This document shows positions 54,199-63,745 of a DNA stretch of 64,000 nt, in pieces. The DNA comes from Myxococcales bacterium (lineage in GTDB: Bacteria > Myxococcota_A > Polyangia > Polyangiales > Polyangiaceae), in NCBI GenBank assembly GCA_016712525.1, contig JADJQX010000001.1:1798001-1862000 (forward strand), in the 5' to 3' direction. How positions within the stretch are numbered: the first letter of the stretch is position 1; every line of letters begins with the position of its first letter. The notes under the pieces were generated by a model. The model did no database searches. It worked only from the letters and a program-made list of their open reading frames with translations, and was not told where the DNA came from. A program made the position numbers and the translations under genes.

Positions 54199-56215
54199 TT
54201 ACGGCGGCACGACGAGGAACTTCTCGAACGCGGCGGGGGGCACCGCGGGGCTGAAGAGATACCCTTGGTACTCGAAGCAGCCCTTCTCGCGGAGCCACGA
54301 GAGCTGCTGTTCGGTCTCGACGCCCTCGGCCACCGTCTTGAGGCGCAGCATCTGGCACATCGTCACGATGAGCTCGGCGATGGGCGAGGCGCGGTCGAGC
54401 GCGCTCACGAACGCGCGGTCGATCTTGAGGGCGTCGATCGGGTATTTTTCGAGGTAGGCGAGGTTCGAGTACCCCGTGCCGAAGTCGTCGATCGAGATCG
54501 AGAAGCCGAGCGTCCGGAGCGACTCGAGCACGCTCATGGTGCGGTCGTCGTTGCCGAGCAGCACGGACTCGGTGATCTCGAGCTCGAGGCGCGTCGGATC
54601 GCACTCGGTCGCCACGACGAGGGCGCGCATCGACTCGAGCAGCTTCGGATCGGCGAGCTGCCGGGGTGAGAGGTTCACCGAGATTTTGAGGTCGTGCCCC
54701 GAGGCCTTCCAAGCCGCCTGCTGACGGGCCGCCTGCTCGAGCACGAGCTCGCCGAGCGCCCCGACGAGGCCGCTCTCTTCGCAGACGGGGATGAATTCGC
54801 CCGGCATGACCATCCCGCGAGGGGTGGCGCCAGCGCACGAGCGACTCGGCGCCGCAGACGCGGTTCGTGCGCGCGTCGACGCGAGGCTGGTAGTAGACGA
54901 CGAACTGGCGCTCCTCGAGGGCGACGCGGAGGTCGTTCTCGAGGGAGATGCGGCTTCGCGCCTTCTGGTCGAGGTCTTGGGTGAAGAAGGCCACCCCGTT
55001 GCGCCCGTTCGCCTTGGCGCGGAACATGGCCATGTCGGCGTGCCGCATGAGGGTCTCGATGTCCCCGCCGTCCCTCGGGAATACACTCACCCCCATCGTA
55101 GGTGTCACCCGCACTTGCGTGTTGCCCACGTTCGCCGCGCGCGTGAGCGAACGGACGAGGCGGTCCGCGAGCACGGTCACGTGGTCGAGCACGTCGGTCG
55201 AGGCGGCGAGCACGAGGAACTCGTCTCCACCCAAACGGGCCAGGAGGTCTTCGGCGCGGAGGACCTGGCGCAGACGGCTCGCCACGTGGACGAGCAGCTC
55301 GTCTCCCACGGCGTGGCCGAGCGCGTCGTTCACGTTCTTGAAGTGATCGAGGTCGATGTGGACGAGCGCGGCCTGCTCTCCGCGGGCGCGCACCTCGTCG
55401 AGGCGGTCTTGGAACCTTCGCGCCACGTAGGTTCGGTTGGGGAGGCCCGTGAGCTCGTCGTGGTGGGCGAGGTACTGCGCGCGGGCTTCGGTCGTCTTCA
55501 GATCGTCGACGTCGACCTCGCTGACGAGGAGCGCCTCTTTGCCCGTCACGGCGTCGCGGCACGTGCGTGCGGTGATCTCGTGCCAGCGGACACCTTGGCT
55601 CGTGCGAACGCGCGCCACCGTGCGCCCCTCGCCTTGTTTGTCGAGCTGGGCTTCGAGCGCCTCGTGCTCTTCCGGGACGACGAACCGCTCTCCGTGGACG
55701 AGGCCCGATTCGGGCGCGGCTGCGCGCGCGGAGGGGTTTCGATAGAGCGCGTAGCCATCACGATCGTAGAGGGTGATCATGACCGAGGTGTGCGTGAGCG
55801 CCTCGGTGCTCCGGAGCACGTCGGGGTCGGCGTGGTGAACGGCGAGGCTCTCGCAGAGCATGGCCATGCGGCCGTCGGGCAGGCGGTACCCGCTGAACAC
55901 GCACTCGATCGAGACGGGCTGGCCCTTCGGGTAGAGTGTCCACACCTCGCTGAAGGACACGCCCGGCTGCCGATCGAAGTCGGACTGGTACTGGAGGAGG
56001 CGCTTCGCGACCGAAGGGGACATGTCGCGCGACATGTCCCGGGAGCACAGCTCCTCGAGCGAGTTCGCGTTCCAAACGGCGAGGGCGCTGGCGTTGGCCC
56101 AGTGCACGCGAGCGCGGTCGATGTCGAACACCCACAGCGGCTGGCGCACCTGCCCCATGGCGGTAAACGCGTCGGTGGCGGGCGGTGGGTAACTCGGCTT
56201 ACGGGCGAACGGCAT
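54199..56215 (-). pseudogene. PAS-GGDEF-EAL cyclic-di-GMP enzyme, frameshifted
   Basis: From ATG 56215 two PAS-like regions lead to a GGDEF domain with intact RLGGDEFLVL and the start of an EAL domain (AESLVRWRHPSR). At about 54812-54825 the frame changes: the rest of the EAL domain (GMVMPGEFIPVCEESGLVG, SIDDFGTGYSNLAYL, DALKIDRAFV, AEGVETEQQL) is read in another frame to 54199. A one- or two-base indel in the G-rich stretch would restore one protein of about 670 residues. If intact, it would both make and degrade cyclic-di-GMP. As written, the GGDEF half alone could still be made. Confidence 0.85.
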
Positions 56216-56894
56216 CGCTGCGGTCCTCCACCCGGCAGAAGAGACCGGAATCGTCAGATTACATCGAGTTCCGTGCTCGTCACGCAAGGACTTCGGCGCG
56301 ACCGGGCACGGAAAATGGGCGCTCACGTGATTTCGAGGGTTTGGCGCGAACGTCGGTCGGTCCTCCCACGTGATTTCGAGGGTTTGGCGCGAACGTCGGT
56401 CGGTCCCGCGGCGCGTCGGTCGGTCCCGTGGTCCCGTGGCGCGAACGTCGGTCGGTCCCGCGGTCGGTCCCCCGGTCGCCCCGCCAGGGTCGAAGGGGCG
56501 TTCGTCCGTCCGGTGCCCCCCATCGCTGGAGGCCCGCCCGACTCGGCGTCAAGCCACCCCGGCCAAACCGTCCCATCGCCCGCCGCGCCCCCAACGTGTG
56601 CCAAACCACGCGCCGAGGCACGCCGAGCTCGCACCTGGCACAACATGAAAATCCCCGAGAACAACGACGTGCTCCATCGCCCGAACCCGGCCTCCAAAGG
56701 CCCTTTCTGCGCCTTGAAGAGACCCGAAAATGCCACCCATTTATCGAGAACAAATGGGTTTTTTTGCCCGTTTGCCCGCGGAGCGCCGATGGCGCGCGAC
56801 CCTTCGTGGCACACATGGGACCCCTTGGTGTGCCTCATCGACCGTTCGCGCCGAAAATCCGCAACGCATTGCGTCGTTGGGCTATCCAAGGGGG
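56216..56894. repeat. 43-bp tandem repeats in long intergenic region
   Basis: The unit beginning CACGTGATTTCGAGGGTTTG occurs at 56324 and again at 56367, and a third partial copy (GGCGCGAACGTCGGTCGGTC) starts at 56438. Short GGTCGGTC motifs recur between. No coding frame is credible in the remainder. The region lies upstream of the HMG-CoA synthase-like gene and of the divergent cyclic-di-GMP gene and may bind a regulator. Confidence 0.65.
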
Positions 56895-58121
56895 ATGCGT
56901 CACTCACCCGTGGGTCTCGACTCGATCGCCTTCGCCGTCCCGGAGCACTACGTCGACCTCGTCGACCTCGCCCGCGCCCGCGGGGTGGACCCGGCCAAGT
57001 ACGTGGATGGGCTCGGCGTCCGTCGCATGGGCATCGCCCTCGGTCACGAGGACCCGGTCGCCCTTGCGGCGAACGCGTGCCGTCGCCTCTTCGATAAGGG
57101 CGGCGTCGACCCGGCTCGTGTGGGCCTCGTCATCGTGGGCACCGAGACGGCGGTCGATCACTCGAAGCCCGTCGCGGCGTACCTTCATGGCCTCCTCGGG
57201 CTGCCCACGGCGTGCCGGAGCTACGAGACCAAACACGCGTGCTTCGGCGGCACGGCCGGGCTGGTCACGGCGCTCGACTGGATCGCGTCGGGCAGCGCGC
57301 GCGGCCGCACGGCCCTCGTCGTCTGCACGGACATCGCGAGGTACGCGCTCGCGTCCCCCGGTGAGCCTACGCAGGGCGCGGGGGCCGTCGCGATGCTGGT
57401 GTCCGAGTCGCCTCGGCTGGTCGCCCTCGAGCCCGGCCTCGGGGGCTCGTACTCACGCGACGTCTCCGATTTCTGGCGCCCACTCTACAGCAAGGACGCG
57501 GTCGTCGACGGGAAGCTCTCCGTCCAGTGTTACCTCGACGCGCTCGCCGGCGCCTACGAGGACTGGGAGCGCTGCGCCCGAGAAGCGGGCCGCGACCCGA
57601 GCGATTTGGCGCGGCGCTGTTACCACGTCCCCTACGGGAAAATGGCCAAGAAGGCGCACCGCCACTTGAGCACGATTCGTGGCCTCTCCGAGGCCGAAGC
57701 GGACGCGTCGTTCGAGCGTGAGGTCGGCGCGTCCCTGCGATTTTCCGCCGAGGTGGGCAACGTGTACACGGGCTCGCTCTACCTCGCGCTGGCCTCTCTG
57801 CTCGACGCCGAGGCCGCGGAGCTCGAGGGCCGTCGCGTCGGTCTCTTCAGCTACGGCTCGGGCTCGTGTGCCGAGTATTTCGCGGGGACGGTGCTCCCCG
57901 GGGCCGCGCGGCACGTCGCTCGGCTCGCCCTCGCGGAGCCGCTCGCCGCGCGCCGTCGCCTGGAAATTGCCGCCTACGAGGCCGTCCGGCGCGCCGACGC
58001 CGAGGTCGATCGCAGGCCCCTCTCCGCCGCAGACACGTTCACCGACATCGCCTTCGCCGGAGTGTCGGGCGAGCGTCGCGTGTACGTGGGAGGTCAGATG
58101 CCGCCGTCGACGTCGACGTAG
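56895..58121 (+). CDS. hydroxymethylglutaryl-CoA synthase family protein
   Basis: The 408-residue product shows the HMG-CoA synthase catalytic set: Glu84 in VGTETAVDHSKP, Cys116 in KHACFGGT, and His in CYHVPYGKMAKK. It joins acetyl-CoA to acetoacetyl-CoA in the mevalonate pathway; close relatives act in polyketide beta-branching or in the myxobacterial route to isovaleryl-CoA. No other mevalonate gene is in this window. Its 3' end overlaps the convergent gene by 28 bp. Confidence 0.92.
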   Translation: MRHSPVGLDSIAFAVPEHYVDLVDLARARGVDPAKYVDGLGVRRMGIALGHEDPVALAANACRRLFDKGGVDPARVGLVIVGTETAVDHSKPVAAYLHGLLGLPTACRSYETKHACFGGTAGLVTALDWIASGSARGRTALVVCTDIARYALASPGEPTQGAGAVAMLVSESPRLVALEPGLGGSYSRDVSDFWRPLYSKDAVVDGKLSVQCYLDALAGAYEDWERCAREAGRDPSDLARRCYHVPYGKMAKKAHRHLSTIRGLSEAEADASFEREVGASLRFSAEVGNVYTGSLYLALASLLDAEAAELEGRRVGLFSYGSGSCAEYFAGTVLPGAARHVARLALAEPLAARRRLEIAAYEAVRRADAEVDRRPLSAADTFTDIAFAGVSGERRVYVGGQMPPSTST

Positions 58122-58684
58122 ACCTGCGGCTGCGACGTCGTCGGTCCCGGTGGCGTGGGCGACGATGCGTTCGTCGCGTGGCCCTTTTTCGTCGGCTTCG
58201 CGGGCGCGGGCGCGGGCGGGACCTCGGGGGCCTCGCTCGTCCGTGGCGTGGTCTCGACCGGGGGTGGCGAGATCGGCGGGGCCTGGGGGCTCTCGGCGAC
58301 CGGTGCGGCGACGTGCACCGGGGGTGGCGCCAACGTGGGGACGTTCGGCTCCGGCGCCGCGCAGGCGGCGAGCACGACGGACGAAACCGCCGCGACCGCG
58401 GCTGAGCCCGAGCGCGCCTTCGCAGGCGGGTGCACGTGGCCGTCCGCGACACGAATGGCTCCGTCCGAGACGCGCACCTCGAGGTGCACACACACCTCTT
58501 CGCCGCGCTCCCTCCTCGCGACGAGGGCGATGGCCCCGGCGCGGGTGAGCTTCGACACGTCGACGACATGGCGCTCGCACGACGCGCAATACCGCTCGTT
58601 CGGCGAGGCCTGTGTCATCGTGGCGAAGCCCACCGTGCACGGCTTCTTCGGTCGGAGCGCCTCGGCGAGCGGGAGCTTGCGCAT
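58094..58684 (-). CDS. Cys-motif protein with Pro-rich tail
   Basis: The 196-residue product opens with a conserved small domain (NERYCASCERHVVDVSKLTR: CxxC plus a VxDVS motif) seen in short Bacteroidota and Myxococcota proteins of unknown role, probably metal-binding. One hydrophobic segment (AAVAAVSSVVLAACAA) anchors it, and a Pro/Ala-rich tail of about 90 residues follows. The architecture mirrors the zinc-ribbon protein at 26684. Confidence 0.75.
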   Translation of the reverse strand: MRKLPLAEALRPKKPCTVGFATMTQASPNERYCASCERHVVDVSKLTRAGAIALVARRERGEEVCVHLEVRVSDGAIRVADGHVHPPAKARSGSAAVAAVSSVVLAACAAPEPNVPTLAPPPVHVAAPVAESPQAPPISPPPVETTPRTSEAPEVPPAPAPAKPTKKGHATNASSPTPPGPTTSQPQVYVDVDGGI

Positions 58685-58805
58685 CCCTCGGAGCGTAGCT
58701 CACGCGCGCCGCACGGGCAGCACACGCGGCGCGGTGCTCGTGTCGTGATGGGCTCCAACGCCTCGAAACGAATCGATTTTTTGCCTGGGCGGGGGCCGGC
58801 TCGTG

Positions 58806-59489
58806 TTACCGCACGACCTTGACGTTGAACATCGGGTTCTTCGTCGCCATGTAGGTGCGCGCCCAGAGCGTGACGTAGGCCTCGGTCGCCCGCGCGTTCG
58901 TGAGATCGCCGAGGTCGAGCACGTCCTTCCAGCCGAACCACTCGGTGAGGATACGGGTCGCTTCGGCCTTGGCGCTCGCGTCGTCGCCGCACACGAACAT
59001 GGTGTGCTCTCCGCCCGCGAGCATCCCGGGTGACACCATCAAGAACGCGTTCACCGTGTTGAGCGTCTTCACCACCTTCGCCTTGGGGTACGCGCGCTGG
59101 ATCTGCTCGCCGAGCGAGTCCGTGTTGGCGACGGTGAGGGACGGGGGCATGCCCCGCGAGAAGTCGAGCGGGTTCGAGATGTCGAGCAGGAGCTTCCCCT
59201 CGAGGTTCGTGGCGCCCGCGAGCGCGAGGCCATCGAGCGATCCCGTCCCCGAGAGGGCGTTCACCACGATTTGCCCGTGCGCCGCGGCCTCGGCGAACGG
59301 CACGAGGGAGACCTTGGGGTGCGTCTCGAGCCACACGCGGATGGCCGGGCCGCCCGCCATGTCGGGCTCGTTGCGAGCGAGCGTCTGCGAGACGTCGCGC
59401 GTCCCGAGCTTCACGGCGTGTCCGAGCGCCGAGAGCTTGTCTGCGATGGTCTTGGCCACGATCCCCGTCCCGAGCACTGCGATGTTCAT
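58806..59489 (-). CDS. NADPH-dependent F420 reductase-like oxidoreductase
   Basis: The 227-residue product starts with a Rossmann motif (IAVLGTGIVAKTIADKL) and has the LDISNPLDFSRGMPPSL and VVKTLNTVNAFLM segments of the F420H2:NADP oxidoreductase/YrpI-like family. Many members in organisms without F420 act as NADP(H)-linked reductases of unknown substrate. It is divergent from a LysR-family gene across an 85-bp gap containing inverted repeats, so the LysR protein likely controls it. Confidence 0.87.
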   Translation of the reverse strand: MNIAVLGTGIVAKTIADKLSALGHAVKLGTRDVSQTLARNEPDMAGGPAIRVWLETHPKVSLVPFAEAAAHGQIVVNALSGTGSLDGLALAGATNLEGKLLLDISNPLDFSRGMPPSLTVANTDSLGEQIQRAYPKAKVVKTLNTVNAFLMVSPGMLAGGEHTMFVCGDDASAKAEATRILTEWFGWKDVLDLGDLTNARATEAYVTLWARTYMATKNPMFNVKVVR

Positions 59490-59560
59490 GATCGAATCTC
59501 CTTGCTCGAGAGCCTAGTCATGTCTCGTGGGTTGACCATCGAAGCTTGGAACACTTATCG

Positions 59561-59575
59561 TCAACCCTAGGTTGA
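59561..59575. promoter_or_regulatory. operator palindrome for divergent LysR/reductase pair
   Basis: TCAACC-CTA-GGTTGA is a perfect inverted repeat just before the LysR start codon, and a related GTTGACCATCG/CGTCAAC pair lies upstream (59531-59564). It probably gives autoregulation and control of the reductase. Confidence 0.6.
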
Positions 59576-60480
59576 TGAAAGGCCTCCGCCCCGACCTCTT
59601 CGCCGGCATCGTGCCCTTCGTCCGCGTGGCCGAAGAGAAGAGCTTCGCCCGCGCCGCGGCCAGCTTGGGCCTCACCACGGCGGCCGTGAGCAAGGCGGTT
59701 CGTAAGCTCGAAGACGACATGGGCGCCCGCCTCTTCGACCGCACCTCGCGCGTCGTCGCGCTCACCCGCGAAGGCGAAGAGATCTTCTCTCGCTGCCAAG
59801 AGGCCGTGCTGGCCGTGCGCGGGGCGCGGGCGGCGATCGAGGGCCGGAGGCGCGAGCCGCGGGGCGAGGTGTCGGTCACGATCCCCTTCATTTTGGCGCC
59901 CTTCGTCGTGCGTGGGCTCGCGCGGCTCTCGTCCCGCCACCCGAAGCTCGTCTTCCGCGTCGACGTGAGCGATCGCGTCGCGAAGCTCGCCGGCGAGGGG
60001 TACGACGTGGCCGTGCGCACGGGGCCCCTCCGCGACTCGGGGCTCGTCGCGCGGTCGCTCCGGCGCACACGTTGGGTCACCGTGGCCTCGCCGAGCTACC
60101 TCGCCAAGCACACAGCGCCGCGTACGCCCGCCGATCTCTCGGCGCACAACGCCCTCCGGTTCGTCGCCCCCGACGGGAAGCCCCGTGACTTCGTCTTCCG
60201 CGAAGGCGAGCGCGACACGTCCGTGGCGGTCTCGGGCAACCTCACCATCGACCACGGCCCCCAGCTCCTCGACGCGGCGGTCACCGGCCTCGGTGTCGCT
60301 CAGGTGCTCGACTTCATGGTCGACGAGCTCCTCCGCCAGGGCTCCCTCGTCGAGGTGCTCGCAGGCGCCTCCGCGCGAGGGCCCGACGTGTACGCCGTGA
60401 CGAGCCCCACCCGCGCTTCGTCGGCCAACGTCCGCGCTTTCGTTGGGTTTTTGGTCGAGGCGCTCGCGTCCCCCGCGTGA
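59575..60480 (+). CDS. LysR-family transcriptional regulator
   Basis: The 301-residue product has the N-terminal winged helix (FVRVAEEKSFARAAASLGLT, then AAVSKAVRKLEDDMGARLF) and the substrate-binding domain of the LysR family; the pattern is that of CrgA/DmlR-like members. It is divergent from the F420-type reductase. ATG 59575 is used; TTG 59572 directly before it is possible. Confidence 0.92.
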   Translation: MKGLRPDLFAGIVPFVRVAEEKSFARAAASLGLTTAAVSKAVRKLEDDMGARLFDRTSRVVALTREGEEIFSRCQEAVLAVRGARAAIEGRRREPRGEVSVTIPFILAPFVVRGLARLSSRHPKLVFRVDVSDRVAKLAGEGYDVAVRTGPLRDSGLVARSLRRTRWVTVASPSYLAKHTAPRTPADLSAHNALRFVAPDGKPRDFVFREGERDTSVAVSGNLTIDHGPQLLDAAVTGLGVAQVLDFMVDELLRQGSLVEVLAGASARGPDVYAVTSPTRASSANVRAFVGFLVEALASPA

Positions 60481-60686
60481 GGTCCGGCGGCCCGTCTTGT
60501 GTCGCATCAAGTGACACGTGGGCCCTTGGGACGGCTTTTCGTGTAGACTGGAGGGGTGGTGCCGGTTCGGTCGAACGTTCGGCCGTGCTCCGGAATCGAA
60601 AAGTTTCGTGAGGTGGGAAGCGCGAGGCGCCTCCATTTGCTCCACTCCACGAAGCCGCCATGGTTCCCCGAGCGAAAGGACGACGC

Positions 60687-60992
60687 GTGAACGAGCTCGA
60701 CAAAGTGGCCCTCGAAGCCCTCGCCGCGCGCGTCGCTCGTGAGCCGTCGGCCCTCGTGCCCGAGCAGCGCCTCGAAGAAGACCTTCGCCTCGGCTCCAAG
60801 GGGCTCTTCCTCCTCGCGCTCGAGGTCGGCGATGCGTTGGGGCGCGTCATGACCTTCGACGCCCTCGCGACCATTCGTACCGTGGGCGACTTCATGGCGC
60901 TCGTGCGATCGGCCCCCACCGACGACGAGGCCTTTCAAGGCGAGCCCGTGCCGTCGCTCGTGCCTTCGTTCGTGGCCGCCTCGAGCGGCTGA
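60687..60992 (+). CDS. acyl-carrier-protein-like protein lacking the serine
   Basis: The 101-residue product has the helical pattern of an acyl carrier protein (EEDLRLGSKGLFLLALEVGD, then TFDALATIRTVGDFMALV). Where carrier proteins have LGxDSL, with the Ser that carries phosphopantetheine, this one has LGSKGL, so the Asp-Ser pair is replaced by Lys-Gly. It is probably an ACP-fold protein without carrier function. The GTG at 60687 with AAAGGA upstream is the likely start. Confidence 0.65.
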   Translation: MNELDKVALEALAARVAREPSALVPEQRLEEDLRLGSKGLFLLALEVGDALGRVMTFDALATIRTVGDFMALVRSAPTDDEAFQGEPVPSLVPSFVAASSG

Positions 60993-61010
60993 CGGAGAGC
61001 GCCTTCCTGT

Positions 61011-61382
61011 CTAGTGCACCGGCTTGTTGAAGCTGACCCTGTCGCCCTTCTGGACCGCATCCGTGGCCTCACGGACGAGGTTTTTGTCGAGGTCGAGGCG
61101 GTACGTCGTGCCGTCTTTCCTGGTGGCTGCGTTCTGGGGGACCGTGAAGCCGAGCGCTCGGCATTTGGCTTCTCCCGCCGCACCCTTCTCCGGGAAAAAC
61201 TCGGTCCGGGAACCTGCGAGGCAGACGTTCTTCGCATCGTTCACGGTGCACCACCCCATCGACATCGAGTAGACGCACGTTCCGGTTGGCTCGGGACCGC
61301 ATGCGACCACCCAGCTCGCGACGACGAAGAAGCAGCCGAAGAGGAGGTGCGTGGATCGTGACTTGGCAGTGCGCGTGAGCAT
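61011..61382 (-). CDS. small Cys-containing lipoprotein
   Basis: The 123-residue product has a signal MLTRTAKSRSTHLLFGCFFV ending VVAC and a mature domain with six Cys (GTCVYSMSMGWC, NVCLAGS, AKCRALGF). It is probably a disulfide-stabilised surface protein. No family is recognised. Confidence 0.72.
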   Translation of the reverse strand: MLTRTAKSRSTHLLFGCFFVVASWVVACGPEPTGTCVYSMSMGWCTVNDAKNVCLAGSRTEFFPEKGAAGEAKCRALGFTVPQNAATRKDGTTYRLDLDKNLVREATDAVQKGDRVSFNKPVH

Positions 61383-61573
61383 GGTTCGTGGAGGCTAACC
61401 GTCCCCGTCGAGGCCATGTGGAGAACCTTCACGAAGGTGCCGCGCCGACCACCCCCACGCCTGGCTCCCCCACGGTTCGTTGCTTGGGGGCTCGAGCGCG
61501 AAAGAGACTATCCTGGGATATGAGCCCTACGCGGAGGCGGGGCTCGAAGGCGCGTGCTCTCGCTCGTGCCCCG

Positions 61574-62143
61574 TCACCCCGCGGGCGGTGGGGGCAGTTC
61601 CTTGACGCACGTGAAGCGCTTGCCTTCGTGCCGGCACTCCATGCCTTTGCCGCAGTGCTCGTCGGTCGCGCAGGTGTCGGCCTCGGAGCGGCAGAAGCTC
61701 CCGAGCCCCGAGCCCCACTTTCCTCCGAGCGCACACTCGCGCCCGCCGCAGTCCTCGGGGCCGCGGCAGTCGCCCGGGACGCAGAGGTTCGGAGGACCGC
61801 ACACGCAGAGCGCGCCAGGGCAGTCGGCGTCCTTCGCGCATTGGCTCTTCACGCAGGCGCCGACGGGCTGCCCGCGGACGTACGAGATCCTGCAGTGGGC
61901 GCCCGGCTCGCAGGGCGGGCAATGGGCACCGGGCGGGAGCTCCGGCGGAGTCGCGCTGCCGCAGGTCGTCTCGCGGAGCTTCGCGGTCGTGTACGGGACC
62001 GACGGGGTGGGGCGGACGAAGGGCCGTGGGGCGTCGCCGGCGCTCGCGTCTCCCGCCTGCGTGGCGGGCTTCGTGCATCCGTAAATGGTGGCCACCGCGA
62101 TGGCCACGACCCCCGCCACGACGCCCCCTCGCGACTCCCTCAT
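61574..62143 (-). CDS. Cys-rich lipoprotein
   Basis: The 189-residue product has a signal ending ATIYGC and a mature part with about eighteen Cys in the repeated pattern CAKDADCPGALCVCG, CRGPEDCGGREC and CATDEHCGKGMEC. This is the disulfide-rich style also seen at 37573 and in the kinase tail at 47492. It sits 27 bp downstream of the phospholipase D-like gene and may be cotranscribed. Confidence 0.8.
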   Translation of the reverse strand: MRESRGGVVAGVVAIAVATIYGCTKPATQAGDASAGDAPRPFVRPTPSVPYTTAKLRETTCGSATPPELPPGAHCPPCEPGAHCRISYVRGQPVGACVKSQCAKDADCPGALCVCGPPNLCVPGDCRGPEDCGGRECALGGKWGSGLGSFCRSEADTCATDEHCGKGMECRHEGKRFTCVKELPPPPAG

Positions 62144-62170
62144 GACTGGACCGTAGCAGACGCGGGAGGT

Positions 62171-63628
62171 TCAGCGCGGGGTCGCGGGGGTCCAGTTCTG
62201 GCTCGTGTCGCCGGCGAGGCCCTGGAGCACCATCGCGCGCCCGGTCGCGGGCACCGTCACCACGCGGTTCGGCCCGGGCTCCCACTCGATCGCGCCCGAG
62301 GCCTTCTTGACGATGAACTTGTACTCTACACGTGCCCCGGCCGTCAGATCGGTGGGGGCGGCCCAGTTCGGGAAGAGGTCTTGTGCGGTCTCGGCGCGCA
62401 CGCTCTTCGCGGTGTCCCAGGCTCCGAGGCGCGGGTCGGAGCCCACGACGCGCACCTCGTCGCCGAGGCTCGTTTTGTCGTTCACCACGTGGAAGACCAC
62501 GGGCGAGAGCGGGCGCTTCAGGGTGGCGTCGTCGCCGGTCGTGTCGCGAGCGGCGTAATACGAGAGGAGGTCGGCGAAGTTTTGCCGGAATTTGCGCGTG
62601 AGCTCGGGGCGGTCGTCGATGACGAGCAGATCTTCGTCGCTCTGCTGGGTGCCGTTTTTGGTCCAGTTCGAGGCGCCCGTGAGCACGCGTTTGTCGTCGA
62701 TCACGGCGTACTTGTGGTGCATCGCGGAGTAGAGCCCGAGCTTGTTCGCGGCCCGCACGACGAGCCCTCCGGCCGCCTCGAGGGCCTCGTCCCCGCGCGA
62801 GAGCCCCGCCTGCTTCTTCTCGGCCACGAGCCTCACTCGAACGCCGCGCCGCTGCGCGCGCACCGCCGCGTCCATGACGTTCGGCATGGTGTACGTGTAC
62901 ATCGCGATGTCGACCGAGGTCTTCGCCCCGTCGATCGCGCGCACGATCACGGGATCGAGCTTCTCCTCGGGGGAGAAGTGCAGCTCGAGGCCCGGAAGCA
63001 CCACGCCCCCGTCGACCGTCTTGGGCTTCTCGCCGATCACCTCGAGGATCTGATCGCGGTATTTTTTGGCCACCTCGGGCTCGCGGAAGACGACCATGTT
63101 CTCGTCGTTTACGAGGGCCGCGGTCTCGTTCCAGTTGAACGAGCCGGTGAGCGTCGTCGTGCCGTCGATCACGGCGGCCTTCAGGTGCATGAGCGAAGTC
63201 GAGCCCGGCGGAGACACACGCACGATCTTGATACCCGCGGCCTCGATGGCGTCGTCGCCGATGTTGTAGGGCTGCTTCGCGTTGTCCTGATCGACCGCGA
63301 CCTTCACCGTGACGCCGCGCCGCGAGAGCTCGACGAGCTTGGCGATGACCTTCTCGCGGCGAATGTTGTAGTGCGCGATGACCACCTCGCTCCGGGCCGT
63401 GTCGAGCAGGCAGAGCACCTCGTCCTCGGGGCGATCGAAGGGCGCGAAGTAGACCTGAGGCCTGCCGGGCGCGACCGTCGTAGGCGCCTCGCACTTTCCG
63501 GTGAGGGACTCCTCCGAAGACTCGGCCTCGTCGCCTTGGGCCTCGGCCGTGCACCCCAGCGGACCTGCCGCCGCGAGACACAAGAGGGCGAAGGGGGCCA
63601 CGAAGGCGAGACGAGCGAGCTTCGGCAT
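62171..63628 (-). CDS. phospholipase D-like lipoprotein with CBM20 domain
   Basis: The 485-residue product has a lipoprotein signal (LAAAGPLGC) and two phospholipase D half-sites: HLKAAVIDG near residue 148 and HHKYAVIDD near residue 307, each HxKxxxxD, followed by GSFNWNE and GASNWTKNG. This is a complete active site for a phosphodiesterase or transphosphatidylase. The C-terminal 110 residues resemble a CBM20 starch-binding domain (VVFHVVNDKTSLGDEVRVVG then SDPRLGAWD). The fusion suggests an extracellular lipase or nuclease targeted to glucan-type polymers. Confidence 0.88.
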   Translation of the reverse strand: MPKLARLAFVAPFALLCLAAAGPLGCTAEAQGDEAESSEESLTGKCEAPTTVAPGRPQVYFAPFDRPEDEVLCLLDTARSEVVIAHYNIRREKVIAKLVELSRRGVTVKVAVDQDNAKQPYNIGDDAIEAAGIKIVRVSPPGSTSLMHLKAAVIDGTTTLTGSFNWNETAALVNDENMVVFREPEVAKKYRDQILEVIGEKPKTVDGGVVLPGLELHFSPEEKLDPVIVRAIDGAKTSVDIAMYTYTMPNVMDAAVRAQRRGVRVRLVAEKKQAGLSRGDEALEAAGGLVVRAANKLGLYSAMHHKYAVIDDKRVLTGASNWTKNGTQQSDEDLLVIDDRPELTRKFRQNFADLLSYYAARDTTGDDATLKRPLSPVVFHVVNDKTSLGDEVRVVGSDPRLGAWDTAKSVRAETAQDLFPNWAAPTDLTAGARVEYKFIVKKASGAIEWEPGPNRVVTVPATGRAMVLQGLAGDTSQNWTPATPR

Positions 63629-63745
63629 CGTGCCTTTGTGGCACGTTCACCTACCTTTGTCGAGGCGAGCCGGGCGAAAATGGCGCGAGGATCACCTGGA
63701 AAAACCAGGGATCTGACAAAAACGTCACGCGTAGCTGCGTTCCGG

